64,000 nucleotides of DNA from Miniimonas arenae (GCF_006351005.1 NZ_VENP01000001.1:157873-221872), one strand, 5' to 3'; positions 1 through 10,920 are shown, counted from the first letter of the stretch. Notes: generated by a model not told the origin, from the letters alone. Translations and numbers: made by a program.

Positions 1-1126
1 GGCCGTCTGCGAGCGCGCGCAGGCGCGGCGCGACCCGGCGGCCGCGGACGAGGAACGGTGCGCGCACCGAGGGCCGGCGCAGCGCCTGACGCGCGCTGCG
101 CACCGTGATGTCGAGCGTGTAGGAGACCGTGCGGGCCGACTCGGCGATGGAGGCGAGCAGGTCGTCGCGGTCGGCGTAGCCGCAGCGCGCCGCGACGGCG
201 TCCGCGTCCACCTGGAGCAGGCGACTGGTGTGCCGGCCGGTCTCCAGCGCGACGGCGTCGCGCACCGTGAGCAGGTGGTCGTGCGCGCGGTCGAACGCGC
301 CGTGCGGGCGGTCGGTGAGCCACGTCGCGACGAGCGCCTCGACCACGACGGCGTCGCGGATCCCGCCACGCGCCTCCTTGAGGTCGGGCTCGATGAGGTA
401 GGCGAGCTCACCGCTGCGCTCGGCACGCTTGCGGGTCGAGGTGAGCAGCTCCGGCAGGCGCCGGCGGGCGGCGCCGCGCCAGTCCTCGAGCACCGCGGTG
501 CGCGCGCGGCTCACGACCACCGGGTCGCCGGCGACCCCGCGCAGGTCGAGCAGGCCGACGGCGGCGACGAGGTCCTTGGAGGCGATCTGGCGGCACTGCG
601 CGAGCGTGCGCACCGAGTGGTCCAGGTCCAGGCCCGCGTCCCACACGGGGTACCAGAGCGCGCTCGCGAGCGCCTCGACCTGGTCAGGGGTGAACGTGCG
701 GCCGTCGTGCACGAGCAGGCAGTCCAGGTCCGACGTGGGCCCGGCGTCGCGCCGCCCCTGCGAGCCCACGACGGCGAGCGCGGCACCCTCGGACAGGTCG
801 AGTCCCAGCTTCTCCCCCGCATCGCGCCACAGCGCGGCGAGCGCCTCGTCGACGACGTCGGCCAACGCCCGACGGTAGGCCTGACCCTCGAGCAGGTCGG
901 AGTCCTCGTCGGCCGCGAACGGCGCGACCGCCGGCCGCACGCCGTCGGCGAGGCCCGCCGTCGGGCCCTGCCCTGGGCTCGCCATCGGGCCCTGCCCCTG
1001 GCTCGCTGCCGTGCTGGCTGTGCTGGAGCCCGGTCCGCCGGGCAGCTCGAGCCGGACGCGGCGGAGGTCCCGCACCGTGCGGTGCGGGACCTCCCCCGGC
1101 ACGTCCGCTCCGGTCTGAGCGGTCAC
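1..1126 (-). CDS. glnD: Protein-PII uridylyltransferase GlnD (3' part cut off by window edge)
   Basis: This is the N-terminal ~375 residues of the bifunctional enzyme that modifies and demodifies PII signal proteins in response to nitrogen status. The nucleotidyltransferase motif is visible: Gly-Ser at residues 120-121 followed by Asp-Leu-Asp at 132-134 (GSQGRRDAGPTSDLD). The conserved 'DLKEARGGIRD' segment follows. The start is the GTG at 1126, six bases after the glnK stop, so the two are translationally linked. The first ~70 residues are a low-complexity tail with a repeated GQGP motif. The HD and ACT domains would lie beyond base 1. In actinobacteria such as Corynebacterium the enzyme adenylylates GlnK (family knowledge); which nucleotide is used here cannot be read from sequence. 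Confidence 0.93.
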   Translation of the reverse strand, partial: MTAQTGADVPGEVPHRTVRDLRRVRLELPGGPGSSTASTAASQGQGPMASPGQGPTAGLADGVRPAVAPFAADEDSDLLEGQAYRRALADVVDEALAALWRDAGEKLGLDLSEGAALAVVGSQGRRDAGPTSDLDCLLVHDGRTFTPDQVEALASALWYPVWDAGLDLDHSVRTLAQCRQIASKDLVAAVGLLDLRGVAGDPVVVSRARTAVLEDWRGAARRRLPELLTSTRKRAERSGELAYLIEPDLKEARGGIRDAVVVEALVATWLTDRPHGAFDRAHDHLLTVRDAVALETGRHTSRLLQVDADAVAARCGYADRDDLLASIAESARTVSYTLDITVRSARQALRRPSVRAPFLVRGRRVAPRLRALADG

Positions 1127-1132
1127 GCGCTG

Positions 1133-2784
<1,652 letters not shown>

Positions 2785-2845
2785 CCACGTCCCCTCTCCT
2801 CACCAGCCGGGTGGCTGGGTCCGGGAAGGAATCTCGCGGAGCCAT

Positions 2846-2883
2846 GTCACGCGCCGCGGCGCGCGACGTTACGGGAACGTGAC
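2846..2883 (-). promoter_or_regulatory. Candidate GlnR operator upstream of amtB-glnK-glnD
   Basis: The + strand holds GTCAC at 2846, GTTAC at 2868 and GTGAC at 2879. The last two form GTTAC-n6-GTGAC, and the first lies exactly 22 bases from the second. The actinobacterial GlnR box is built from GTnAC and GAAAC half-sites spaced 11 bases apart, so both sequence and phase fit, although one half-site position (2857) is degenerate. Its place 62-100 bases before the amtB start fits an activator site. Confidence 0.5.
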
Positions 2884-2916
2884 AGCGGCCCTGGCCACGT
2901 GAACTTCTCGTTGCGC

Positions 2917-2934
2917 GGGCTGCGAAAGCGGCCC
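2917..2934 (-). terminator. Weak hairpin between ftsY and amtB
   Basis: On the minus strand GGGCCGC-TTTC-GCAGCCC can pair over seven positions with one C-A mismatch. There is no T-run, so it may be only a weak terminator or nothing functional. The rest of the 244-bp gap between ftsY (ends 3029) and amtB holds the GlnR-like site and no gene. Confidence 0.25.
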
Positions 2935-3028
2935 ACGCCGTCCGGATCGTGGGACAGCGCGCCCATGACGTGGCGCGACGGCGGCACGCCGAGGCGCTGG
3001 GACGGCGCTGGAAGAGCTCGCGGCCGTC

Positions 3029-4195
3029 TCAGCCGAGCAGGGCGTCGACGAACGACTCCGGGTCGAACGGTGCGAGGTCGTCCGGGCCCTCGCCCAGGCC
3101 GACGAGCTTCACGGGGATGCCGAGCTCGCGCTGGACCGCGACGACGATGCCGCCCTTGGCGCTCCCGTCGAGCTTGGTGAGCACGATGCCGGTGAGCTGG
3201 GCGACCTCGGCGAACACGCGTGCCTGACGCAGCCCGTTCTGCCCGGTCGTCGCGTCCAGGACGAGGAGCGACTCGGTGATCGGCGCGCGCCGGCTCGCCA
3301 CACGGGCGATCTTGCCGAGCTCGTCCATGAGGCCGGCCTTGTTCTGCAGGCGACCGGCGGTGTCGATGATGACGACGTCCACGCCGTCGGCGACGCCGCG
3401 GTCCACCGCGTCGTGGGCCACGCTCGCCGGGTCCGCGCCGTCACGGTCGCTGCGCACGACCTCGACGCCGACCCGCTGGGCCCACGTGGCAAGCTGGTCG
3501 GCCGCGGCCGCGCGGAAGGTGTCGGCGGCGCCGAGGAGAACGGTCTGGTCCTGCGCGACGAGCAGGCGCGCCAGCTTGCCGACGGTGGTGGTCTTGCCGG
3601 TCCCGTTGACGCCGACCATGAGCACGGTCGCGGGCAGCCAGGTGCCGTCCACCTCGCGGCGCGCCGTCGCGAGCGTGCGGTCCATCGTGGGGTCGACCTG
3701 GGCCAGGAGCAGCTCGCGCAGCGTGGCCCGGATCGCGACGGGGTCCCGCGTGCCGTCCACGCGCAGCCGGGTGCGCAGCTCGGTGAGCAGCGCCGTGGTC
3801 GGCTCGAGGCCGAGGTCGGCCTGCAGCAGGGTCTCCTCGAGCTCCTCCCACGCCGCCTCGTCGAGCCGGTCGCGGCCGAGCACGGCGAGCAGGGCCTGGC
3901 CGAGCGCGCCGGACCGTGCCAGCCGCGAGCGGAGGCGGACCAGCCGGCTCGGCACGCTCTCCGGGGTGGTGAGCTCCGGCGCGGTGGCGGCGGGTGGTGC
4001 GCGGGACGGCTCGGCCGTCTCGACCGGTTCCTCGCCCGAGGGCGGCGCCGGCCCGGTCGGCGGGGTGGTGGGCTCCGCGACGGGCGGGGCCGCAGGCGGG
4101 AGCGCGCGACGGCGGCGGCGCGGGACGAGCAGCGCCAGCGAGCCGACGACGAGGACGACGACGCCGATGAGGACCGGCAGGACCCAGTCGGCCAT
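3029..4195 (-). CDS. ftsY: Signal recognition particle receptor FtsY
   Basis: This is the SRP receptor GTPase that docks ribosome-nascent chain complexes at the membrane for Sec/YidC insertion. Residues 6-24 form a hydrophobic anchor, followed by an Arg patch and a Pro/Glu-rich linker to about 85. The N domain comes next, and the G domain carries the P-loop [10 protein letters not shown] (195-204), DTAGR (278-282) and TKLDG (340-344). The true transmembrane helix at the N-terminus is typical of actinobacterial FtsY. The ATG overlaps the stop of the upstream 115-aa gene by one base (shared at 4195). Confidence 0.97.
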   Translation of the reverse strand: MADWVLPVLIGVVVLVVGSLALLVPRRRRRALPPAAPPVAEPTTPPTGPAPPSGEEPVETAEPSRAPPAATAPELTTPESVPSRLVRLRSRLARSGALGQALLAVLGRDRLDEAAWEELEETLLQADLGLEPTTALLTELRTRLRVDGTRDPVAIRATLRELLLAQVDPTMDRTLATARREVDGTWLPATVLMVGVNGTGKTTTVGKLARLLVAQDQTVLLGAADTFRAAAADQLATWAQRVGVEVVRSDRDGADPASVAHDAVDRGVADGVDVVIIDTAGRLQNKAGLMDELGKIARVASRRAPITESLLVLDATTGQNGLRQARVFAEVAQLTGIVLTKLDGSAKGGIVVAVQRELGIPVKLVGLGEGPDDLAPFDPESFVDALLG

Positions 4196-4542
4196 CAGGA
4201 GTGGGAGTCTCCCCGCACACGGCCCGCGAGGGCGCGCGAGGAGCTGACGATCGACTCCAGGCCGTGCTCGATCCCGTGCTCGACGCGGGCCGGGACCGTC
4301 ACGTACCCGTCGGCCTGCTCGGCGTCCGCGAGGAGGTCGGCGATGCCCACCGTCTCGCCGTCCGCGGCGGCGCGATGCTCCTCGACGATGCCGGGACCAC
4401 CCACGCGTTCACCGCGCACGAGGTCCGACAGACGGTTGCGCCAGCCCTCCTCGGGGCGCCGCACGACCATCATGACGGCGAGCAGACCCCCGGCGAGCAG
4501 GACGGCCAGGACGATGGCCCAGACGGCGGAGAAGGCAGGCAT
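4195..4542 (-). CDS. Small membrane-anchored hypothetical protein
   Basis: This 115-residue protein of unknown function has an N-terminal transmembrane helix (about residues 5-27, ending in 'VVRRPEEG') and a charged cytoplasmic tail with no recognised motif. It lies between smc and ftsY and its stop overlaps the ftsY start, so it belongs to the ftsY transcription unit. The ATG at 4542 has no Shine-Dalgarno sequence but has a -10-like hexamer six bases upstream. Membrane topology suggests a link with FtsY or the membrane, but that is only inference. Confidence 0.8.
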   Translation of the reverse strand: MPAFSAVWAIVLAVLLAGGLLAVMMVVRRPEEGWRNRLSDLVRGERVGGPGIVEEHRAAADGETVGIADLLADAEQADGYVTVPARVEHGIEHGLESIVSSSRALAGRVRGDSHS

Positions 4543-4548
4543 GCGTCC

Positions 4549-4554
4549 AGTATC
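4549..4554 (-). promoter_or_regulatory. -10 hexamer GATACT, leaderless start of the small membrane gene-ftsY unit
   Basis: On the minus strand GATACT ends six bases before the ATG at 4542. A transcript from here would begin at or just before the start codon, which has no ribosome-binding site. I see no clear -35 box. Confidence 0.4.
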
Positions 4555-4652
4555 GCCCGGGCGTCCCGGCGCGTCGGGGGCGCCACGCCCGTCGAGAAGC
4601 GAAGGGGTCGTGAAGGTGCGTGAGGTCGCTCACCCGCGCGGAGCGGGGCCGG

Positions 4653-7600
4653 TCAGACGTCGGGATCGCCGGGCTCGCCGTCGCGCTCGATGCGCTGACC
4701 GATGACGGCGGACACGCCGTCGCCCCGCATGGTCACCCCGTACAGGGCGTCCGCGATCTCCATCGTGCGCTTCTGGTGCGTGATGACGATGAGCTGGGAG
4801 CTGCTGCGCAGCTCGGCGAAGATCTCCAGGAGCCGACCGAGGTTGACGTCGTCGAGCGCGGCCTCGACCTCGTCCATGACGTAGAACGGGCTCGGGCGGG
4901 CGCGGAAGATCGCGACCAGCAGCGCCACGGCCGTCAGCGAGCGCTCGCCACCGGACAGCAGCGACAGCCGCTTGACCTTCTTGCCCGGCGGGCGAGCCTC
5001 GACCTCGATCCCGGTGGTGAGCATGTCGTCGGGCTCGGTGAGCAGCAGCCGCCCCTCGCCGCCGGGGAAGAGCCGCGCGAACACGCCGCGGAACTCGCGC
5101 TCGGTGTCGACCCACGCCTCGGTGAACACCTGCTCGACGCGCGCGTCGATCTCCTTGACGATCTCGAGCAGATCCGCGCGGGACTTGCGCACGTCGGCGA
5201 GCTGCTCCACGAGGAACGCGTGCCGCTCCTCCAGTGCCGCGTGCTCCTCCAGGGCCAGCGGGTTGACCTTGCCCAGCAGCGCCAGGGCGCGTTCGGCCGA
5301 TCGCAGGCGCTTCTTCTGCCGGTCGCGGTCGTAGGGCTCGGTGGGGGTGCTCGCGTCCGGGTCGTCGGGGGCGTCGGTGGCTTCGGTGGCGTCGGTGGCG
5401 TCGGATCCCGCGACCCCGAGCAGCGGCACCGGCACGTCGGGTCCGAACTCGGCCAGCAGGATCTCGGGGTCTAGTGCGAGCTCGTCCAGGCTGCGCTGCT
5501 CGAGGGCCTCCACCCGCATCCGCTGCTCGGCGCGCGCGAGCTCGTCGCGGTGGAACGCGTCGGTGAGCTCCGCCAGGCGCCGCGCGAGCACGTCGACCCG
5601 CGTGCGAGTCGTCGCGATCCGCTCGTCCACCTCGGCCCGCTGCTGCTGGGCGGCGTCGCGGTCCTCCGCCGCGCGCGCGAGCGAGGTCTCCAGCAGCACG
5701 AGCGTGGCCGACGCCGCCTGCCGCACGCGGTCGGCCACCGCGGCGCGACGCTGCCGGGCCGCCTCGAGGCTCGCCGCCCGCGCCCGGGCGTCCCGCTCGA
5801 CCCGGGCGGCCCGCTCGAGGCTCGCCGCGCGGCCGGCGGCCGCCCGCGTGCGCTCCTCGACGGTGCGCATGGCGAGGCGTGCGTCGGTCTCCGCGGAGCG
5901 GGCCGCGCGCGCCGCGTCGGCGCACGCGTCCCGGTGCTCGGTGGCGCGGTCGAGGTCGGCTGCCGCGTCGGCGGGCTCGGCCTGGGCCACCTCCAGGCGC
6001 GCGAGCAGGTCCGCGAGCTCGCTCTCGCGCTCCTCGCGGCCTGCCTCGGCGGCGGCGATCGCGGCCTCGGCCCGCTGCGCCTCGCCGCGCGCACCGCGGA
6101 TCGCGGCGCTCAGCCGGCCCAGCCGCTCGGCGACGGCGGTGAACGCGGCGTCGGACGCGTGCAGGTCCGCCAGGGTGGCGTCGTAGGCCGCCTGCGCCGA
6201 TGCGGCGCCCTCCCGCGCCGCCTGGAGCGCGAACCTCGCCCGGTCGCCGCGCTCACGCGCCGCGTCCCGCTCCCGCGCCGCCTCCTCGCGCGCCGCCGTG
6301 ATCGCGAGCAGGTTGGCCTCGCCCGACACCCCGCCGCTCGCGTGCGTCGCGGTCAGCACGTCGCCCTCGCGCGTCGCCACCACGCGCACCCCGGGTGCGG
6401 CGAGCGCCGCACGGGCCGCGCCGAGGTCCTCGACCAGCGCCACGCCGTCGAGCAGGCCGACGACGGCGGAGCGCACGTCCGCGCGGATCGTCACCTCCGC
6501 GAGGGCCCAGGTCGCCCCGGGGGGCGCGGCGGGCGCGTCGGGCGCAGCGGCGGGCGCGGCGGGCGCAGCGACGGCGGCGCTCGCCTCGGGCTCGCCGTCG
6601 GGGGCGTCCTGGGCGAGCACGAGCCGGGCGCGGCCGGCGTCGGTCTCGCGCACGCGGCGCAGCGCGTCGACCGCGGCGCCCACGCCGTCGACCACGGCCG
6701 CGTCCACCAGCTCACCGAGGGCCGCCGCGACGGCGGCCTCCCACCCGGGTGCGACCGCGAGGGCGTCGGCGAGCGGGCCGCGCAGGCCGGCCACGCCGTC
6801 GTCCGCGAGCAGGGCACCCGTGCCGTCACCGCGCTCGGCCGAGAGCGCGAGGGCGTCGTGCCGCGCGGTCCAGCGGTCCGCGTCCCCGGTCGCGGTGCGC
6901 AGCTCGGCCTCGAGCCGCGCGATCTCCTCGCGCGCCTGCTCCAGCCGCGCGCTCGCGGACTCGTGCGCGGCGTCCAGGCCCTCCTCGCCGTCCTGCACCC
7001 CGGCGGCGGTGAGCTCGAGCTCGGCGAACTCGACCTCGGCCTCGCTCGCGCGGCGGGACGCGTCTGTGAGCACCGCGCCGAGCCGCTCGAGCTCGGCCTG
7101 CTGGGCCTCGACGCGGCTGCGGACGGCGCCGACCTTGCCCGCGAGCCGGGCCAGGCCCTCGCGGCGGTCGGCGACGCCCCGGTGCACGGCGGCGAGCTCC
7201 TTCTCGGCCGCCGCGGCCGCCTCCTCCGCGACCCGCCGGGCGCCGAGCGCGGCCTCGAGCGCCGCCGTCGCCGCCGCGAGCTCGGCGCGGGTCAGCCGCT
7301 CCGCCTCCCGCGCGCGCTCGGCCTGCGCGTCCAGGTCGTCCGGGTCGGGGCCGTCGTGCTGCGCGACCGCCGTGCCGAGCAGCCGGCACCGCTCGTCGGC
7401 GAGCGTCGCCGTGCCGCGCAGCCGCTCGCGCACCCCGGACAGCCGGTACCAGACCTCGGTCGCCTCGGCGACGGCGGGCGCGAGCCGCGCGCCCTCGGCC
7501 TCCGTCCGGGCGAGCTCGGCGCGCGCCGTCTCGAGCGCGGCCTCGACCTCCTCACGGGCGGCCTCCAGCGCCGTGACGTCGGCGACCTCGGCGGCGTGCG

Positions 7601-8318
7601 CGGCCCGCGCCTGGGCGAGGTCGTCGGCGAGGAGGCGGGCGCGTGCGTCGCGCAGGTCGGCCTGGACGGTCGCGGCACGCCGGGCGACCTCGGCCTGCCG
7701 GGCGAGCGGGCCGAGCTGACGCCGGATCTCGCCCACGAGGTCGGTGAGCCGGGCGAGGTTCGCCGCCGTCGACTCGAGCTTGCGCAGCGCCTTCTCCTTG
7801 CGCTTGCGGTGCTTGAGGATGCCCGCGGCCTCCTCGATGAAGCCGCGGCGCTCCTCGGGCGTGGCGCGCAGCACGGCGTCGAGCTGGCCCTGCCCCACGA
7901 TGACGTGCATCTGCCGCCCGAGCCCGGAGTCGGAGAGCAGGTCCTGGATGTCGAGCAGCCGGCAGGGCGTGCCGTTGATCGCGTACTCCGAGCCGCCGGA
8001 GGAGAACATGGTCCGCGAGATCGTGACCTCGGCGTAGTCGATCGGCAGCGCGCCGTCGGAGTTGTCGATCGTGAGGGCGACCTCGGCGCGCCCGAGCGGG
8101 GGGCGCGAGGAGGTGCCGGCGAAGATGACGTCGGACATCTGTCCGCCGCGCAGCGACTTCGCGCCCTGCTCCCCCATCACCCACGCGAGGGCGTCGACGA
8201 CGTTCGACTTGCCCGAGCCGTTGGGGCCCACGACGCACGTGATGCCCGGCTCGAGGTGCAGGGTGGTCGCGGACGCGAACGACTTGAAGCCGCGCAGCGT
8301 CAACGTCCGCAGGTACAC
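4653..8318 (-). CDS. smc: Chromosome segregation ATPase SMC
   Basis: This 1221-residue condensin subunit organises and segregates the chromosome with ScpA/ScpB. Walker A is GPNGSGKSN (31-39). The C-terminal head has the LSGGE signature (about 1121-1125) and Walker B with Asp-Glu at about 1149-1150. Two long Ala/Glu/Arg-rich coiled coils flank a hinge around residues 500-680. The hinge carries an unusual Ala/Pro-rich low-complexity insert near residue 600. The GTG start at 8318 has TAGAGT seven bases upstream and no Shine-Dalgarno, so the message is probably leaderless. smc upstream of ftsY is a conserved actinobacterial arrangement. Confidence 0.97.
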   Translation of the reverse strand: MYLRTLTLRGFKSFASATTLHLEPGITCVVGPNGSGKSNVVDALAWVMGEQGAKSLRGGQMSDVIFAGTSSRPPLGRAEVALTIDNSDGALPIDYAEVTISRTMFSSGGSEYAINGTPCRLLDIQDLLSDSGLGRQMHVIVGQGQLDAVLRATPEERRGFIEEAAGILKHRKRKEKALRKLESTAANLARLTDLVGEIRRQLGPLARQAEVARRAATVQADLRDARARLLADDLAQARAAHAAEVADVTALEAAREEVEAALETARAELARTEAEGARLAPAVAEATEVWYRLSGVRERLRGTATLADERCRLLGTAVAQHDGPDPDDLDAQAERAREAERLTRAELAAATAALEAALGARRVAEEAAAAAEKELAAVHRGVADRREGLARLAGKVGAVRSRVEAQQAELERLGAVLTDASRRASEAEVEFAELELTAAGVQDGEEGLDAAHESASARLEQAREEIARLEAELRTATGDADRWTARHDALALSAERGDGTGALLADDGVAGLRGPLADALAVAPGWEAAVAAALGELVDAAVVDGVGAAVDALRRVRETDAGRARLVLAQDAPDGEPEASAAVAAPAAPAAAPDAPAAPPGATWALAEVTIRADVRSAVVGLLDGVALVEDLGAARAALAAPGVRVVATREGDVLTATHASGGVSGEANLLAITAAREEAARERDAARERGDRARFALQAAREGAASAQAAYDATLADLHASDAAFTAVAERLGRLSAAIRGARGEAQRAEAAIAAAEAGREERESELADLLARLEVAQAEPADAAADLDRATEHRDACADAARAARSAETDARLAMRTVEERTRAAAGRAASLERAARVERDARARAASLEAARQRRAAVADRVRQAASATLVLLETSLARAAEDRDAAQQQRAEVDERIATTRTRVDVLARRLAELTDAFHRDELARAEQRMRVEALEQRSLDELALDPEILLAEFGPDVPVPLLGVAGSDATDATEATDAPDDPDASTPTEPYDRDRQKKRLRSAERALALLGKVNPLALEEHAALEERHAFLVEQLADVRKSRADLLEIVKEIDARVEQVFTEAWVDTEREFRGVFARLFPGGEGRLLLTEPDDMLTTGIEVEARPPGKKVKRLSLLSGGERSLTAVALLVAIFRARPSPFYVMDEVEAALDDVNLGRLLEIFAELRSSSQLIVITHQKRTMEIADALYGVTMRGDGVSAVIGQRIERDGEPGDPDV

Positions 8319-8325
8319 GCCTGGA

Positions 8326-8331
8326 ACTCTA
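8326..8331 (-). promoter_or_regulatory. -10 hexamer TAGAGT of smc
   Basis: TAGAGT on the minus strand lies seven bases before the smc GTG. No ribosome-binding site is present, which is consistent with a leaderless transcript. Confidence 0.45.
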
Positions 8332-8404
8332 TGGGGTCGTGCGGCCGCGGCCGGGCAGCCCGCGACCTGCGGTGGCGTCGAAGTGGCCGGCCGGCGCGGT
8401 CTCC

Positions 8405-8476
8405 GGCGCGGTCATCAGCGCGGCGCTCGGCGCGGTCATCGGCGCGGCGCTCGGCGCCGTGCTCGCCGGCGTGCTC
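8405..8476. repeat. 24-bp tandem repeat, three copies, between ndk and smc
   Basis: Copies at 8405-8428, 8429-8452 and 8453-8476 are in register; the first two differ by one base and the third has diverged. They fill part of the 201-bp gap between the ndk stop and smc start. Reading frames across the repeat on either strand lack a ribosome-binding site and a sensible end, so I treat it as non-coding. Confidence 0.75.
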
Positions 8477-8519
8477 GGCGCCGTCCGTGCCGTGCGTGCC
8501 GACCACGCGCGCCGATCCG

Positions 8520-8942
8520 TCAGGACGGGAACCAGAGCGCGATCTCGCGCTCGGCGGACTCCGGGGAGTCGGAGGCGTGCACGAGGTTGCGCTGCACCTT
8601 CTCGCCCGTGTCGGCGCCGAGGTCGCCGCGGATCGAGCCGGGCGCGGCGGCCGTGGGGTCGGTCGCGCCGATGATCGTGCGCACGCCCTCGATCACCCGG
8701 AAGCCCTCCACGACCACGGCCACGAGCGGGCCGGAGCCCATGAACTCCAGGAGCGGGGCGTAGAACGGCTTGCCGACGTGCTCGGCGTAGTGCGCCTCGA
8801 GCAGCGGCGTGTCCGCCGTGCGCAGGTCGAGGGCGGTGAGGCGGTACCCCTTGGCCTCGATGCGGCGGAGGATCTCGCCGGTGAGGTTGCGGGCGACGCC
8901 GTCGGGCTTGACGAGGACGAGGGTGCGCTGAACGTCGGTCAC
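8520..8942 (-). CDS. ndk: Nucleoside diphosphate kinase
   Basis: This 140-residue enzyme moves the gamma phosphate of ATP to nucleoside diphosphates through a phosphohistidine. The catalytic His122 lies in 'NLVHASDS'. The substrate loop 'LVLVKPDGVARNL' is at 8-20 and 'EFMGSGPLVAVVVEG' follows at about 66-80. The length is normal. The GTG start at 8942 has no Shine-Dalgarno but has TAGGGT eight bases upstream, inside the end of the DUF4233 gene, so ndk likely has its own leaderless promoter. Confidence 0.97.
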   Translation of the reverse strand: MTDVQRTLVLVKPDGVARNLTGEILRRIEAKGYRLTALDLRTADTPLLEAHYAEHVGKPFYAPLLEFMGSGPLVAVVVEGFRVIEGVRTIIGATDPTAAAPGSIRGDLGADTGEKVQRNLVHASDSPESAEREIALWFPS

Positions 8943-8950
8943 GGGTCGTG

Positions 8951-8956
8951 ACCCTA
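8951..8956 (-). promoter_or_regulatory. -10 hexamer TAGGGT of ndk
   Basis: TAGGGT on the minus strand ends eight bases before the ndk GTG and overlaps the stop codon of the DUF4233 gene. This suggests an independent leaderless ndk transcript. Confidence 0.4.
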
Positions 8957-9502
8957 CCGCCCGGGCTCGGTGGCGCTCGTCCCGCCCGGGTCTCCGGCGG
9001 ACCCGGTGTCGGCGGGGGTGCCGCGCTCGGTGTCGGCGTCCCCGTCAGCCGTGCCGTCGACCCCGCCGGCGGCACGCCAGTGCGCCAGCTCGGCGACGTG
9101 CCGCTCGGCCCGCTCGCGGTCGATCCGCGCCCCGACCCGCAGCGACACGACCCACACCACCCCGAACACCACGGCCACGGTGAGCAGGTGCGCGCGGAGG
9201 TCGGCCATGAGCAGGCCGGCCACCAGGAGCGCCACCTGGATCGCCGAGCCGAGCACGTAGCCCGCCCGCGAGCGCAGCGACCCGGCCGCGACGAGGCACA
9301 GCACGGCCGCGCCCGCGCCGACGGCGAGGATCGCCGGCGTCGGCGCGGAGCGCAGCCCGTAGGCGGCCACGGCCGCGAAGAACACCACGAAGGCCTCGAG
9401 CCCGAGCACGGTCGAGCAGAACATCCGCAGCGCCGACCGGGGCGCACGCGGCGGCGGGCCGGGGTCGGTGGCGTCGGGACTGGTCGCGTCGGGATCGGTC
9501 AC
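8954..9502 (-). CDS. DUF4233 family membrane protein
   Basis: This is a ~182-residue integral membrane protein with four hydrophobic helices in its middle (around 'MFCSTVLGLEAFVVFF', 'ILAVGAGAAVLCLVAAG', 'VALLVAGLLMADL' and 'LLTVAVVFGVVWVVSL') and charged, low-complexity ends. Its function is unknown. It matches the DUF4233 type that normally follows folC in actinobacteria. Here the dha genes separate it from folC. I chose the GTG at 9502 because GGAGGGAG lies eight bases upstream; a further GTG at 9538 has no ribosome-binding site and overlaps dhaM. Confidence 0.85.
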   Translation of the reverse strand: MTDPDATSPDATDPGPPPRAPRSALRMFCSTVLGLEAFVVFFAAVAAYGLRSAPTPAILAVGAGAAVLCLVAAGSLRSRAGYVLGSAIQVALLVAGLLMADLRAHLLTVAVVFGVVWVVSLRVGARIDRERAERHVAELAHWRAAGGVDGTADGDADTERGTPADTGSAGDPGGTSATEPGR

Positions 9503-9527
9503 CGCGCCCACTCCCTCCTGCGTCGGG

Positions 9528-10289
9528 CTAGAGCTCACCGAAACCGCTCTCGAACGTGTGCGCGACGGCGTCGATCGCCTCGTGCGCCTCGGGTCCGGTC
9601 GCGGCGAGGGTCACCTCGAGCCCCTGGGTGAGCCCGAGCCCCATGAGCGAGAGCAGGCTGCCTGCGTCCACGCCGTCGATCGTGACCTCGGCGTCGAACG
9701 ACGCCGCGAGCTGGGCGAGCGTGGCGGCCGGGCGGGCGTGCAGGCCCTGCGGGTTCGTCACCCTGACCCGCCGGCTCACCGCTCCCGAGGCGGTCGGGAC
9801 CGCAGCGCGGTCGTTGGAGGCGTCCGAGCCGGTGACCCCGCGGGGCTGCTCCGGGTCGAGCTCGTCCTGTACCTGCCGGGTCGCGGCGGCCGCGGCGGCC
9901 ACGACGTCGCGCACCGAGCCGCCGGTCTGCGCGGCGACGGCGGCCGCGACCGCCCCCTCGACGAACGCGCCCCCGGCGAGCACCACGCGGGAGTCCTCGA
10001 GCGCCTCGACGACCGACTCGGCCGTCATCCGGGCCGAGCCGATGTCGGCGAGGATCACCACGCCGTCGCAGCCCGCGTCCAGCTCGGCCGCGACGGCGCG
10101 CTCGACGACGTCGAAGCTCGTGCCGAGTCGCGCGTCGTCGGTGCCGCCCGCGGGGCGGAGCACGACGTCGGGCGCCATCTGGGCGGCGAGCTCGACCACC
10201 CCGGCGGCGAGCAGCGCGGAGTGCGAGACGAGGACGAGGCCGGTGGTGCTCTCGGTCCGGCCCGGACCGCCGGGGCGGCGCAGGCTCAT
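9528..10289 (-). CDS. dhaM: PTS-dependent dihydroxyacetone kinase phosphotransferase DhaM (EIIA-HPr)
   Basis: This 253-residue phosphocarrier feeds phosphate from the PTS to DhaL-bound ADP. An EIIA-Man-like domain (about 15-145) carries the phosphoacceptor His23 in 'VSHSALLAAG'. After a linker, an HPr-like domain (about 172-253) carries His184 in 'NPQGLHARPA'. There is no enzyme I-like third domain, unlike E. coli DhaM. The ATG at 10289 overlaps the dhaL stop (ATGA). It is the third gene of dhaK-dhaL-dhaM. Confidence 0.93.
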   Translation of the reverse strand: MSLRRPGGPGRTESTTGLVLVSHSALLAAGVVELAAQMAPDVVLRPAGGTDDARLGTSFDVVERAVAAELDAGCDGVVILADIGSARMTAESVVEALEDSRVVLAGGAFVEGAVAAAVAAQTGGSVRDVVAAAAAATRQVQDELDPEQPRGVTGSDASNDRAAVPTASGAVSRRVRVTNPQGLHARPAATLAQLAASFDAEVTIDGVDAGSLLSLMGLGLTQGLEVTLAATGPEAHEAIDAVAHTFESGFGEL

Positions 10290-10920
10290 GCCTGCGCCGC
10301 CCGGGCGGCCGCATCGAGCAGGAGCGCGCTGGAGGCCGCACCCGGGTCGCGGTGGCCGACGCTGCGCTCGCCGAGGTAGCTCGCGCGGCCCTTGAGCGCC
10401 ACGAGCGGATCGGTGTCCACGGCGCCCTGCTGCGCCGCGTCGGCGGCTGCGCGCAGGACCTCCGCCGGGCTCGCTCCCGAGGCGGCCGACGACTGGGCCG
10501 CGGCGACGGCGGGGGTCCACGCGTCGACCATCGTCTTGTCACCCACGTTGGCCTTGCCGCGCGCGACGATGCCCTCGAGCCCGGCGTCGAGCAGGGTGTG
10601 CACGCCCTCGGCGTCGATCTCCGGCGCGTCGCTCACCTTGGCCGCACGCAGGAACGCCGTGCCGTAGAGCGGGCCAGCGGCGCCGCCGACGGTCGACATC
10701 AGGGTGGTCGCGACGAGCTTGAGCACCCCGCCGACCGTCTCGGCGCTGGAGCCGTCGACCGCGGCGGCCACCGCGGTGAAGCCGCGGGCGAGGTTCTCGC
10801 CGTGGTCGCCGTCGCCGATCTCGCGGTCGAGCTCGGACAGCTCGACCCGGTGCTCGACGACGGTCTCGGTGGCCAGGGTGACGAATCGCCGCGCCCACGC
10901 GACGTCGAGGGTGGCTGCGC

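Noticed and set aside
8339..8674. Glycine-zipper-like peptide translated from the 24-bp repeat
   Set aside because: The frame has no ribosome-binding site and ends deep inside ndk antisense; the hydrophobic GAVIGAALGAV pattern is simply the repeat read in one frame.
5550..8951. 1133-codon open frame on the + strand opposite smc
   Set aside because: Shadow of the SMC coding strand caused by high GC at third positions; no domains, no ribosome-binding site, and it runs through ndk.
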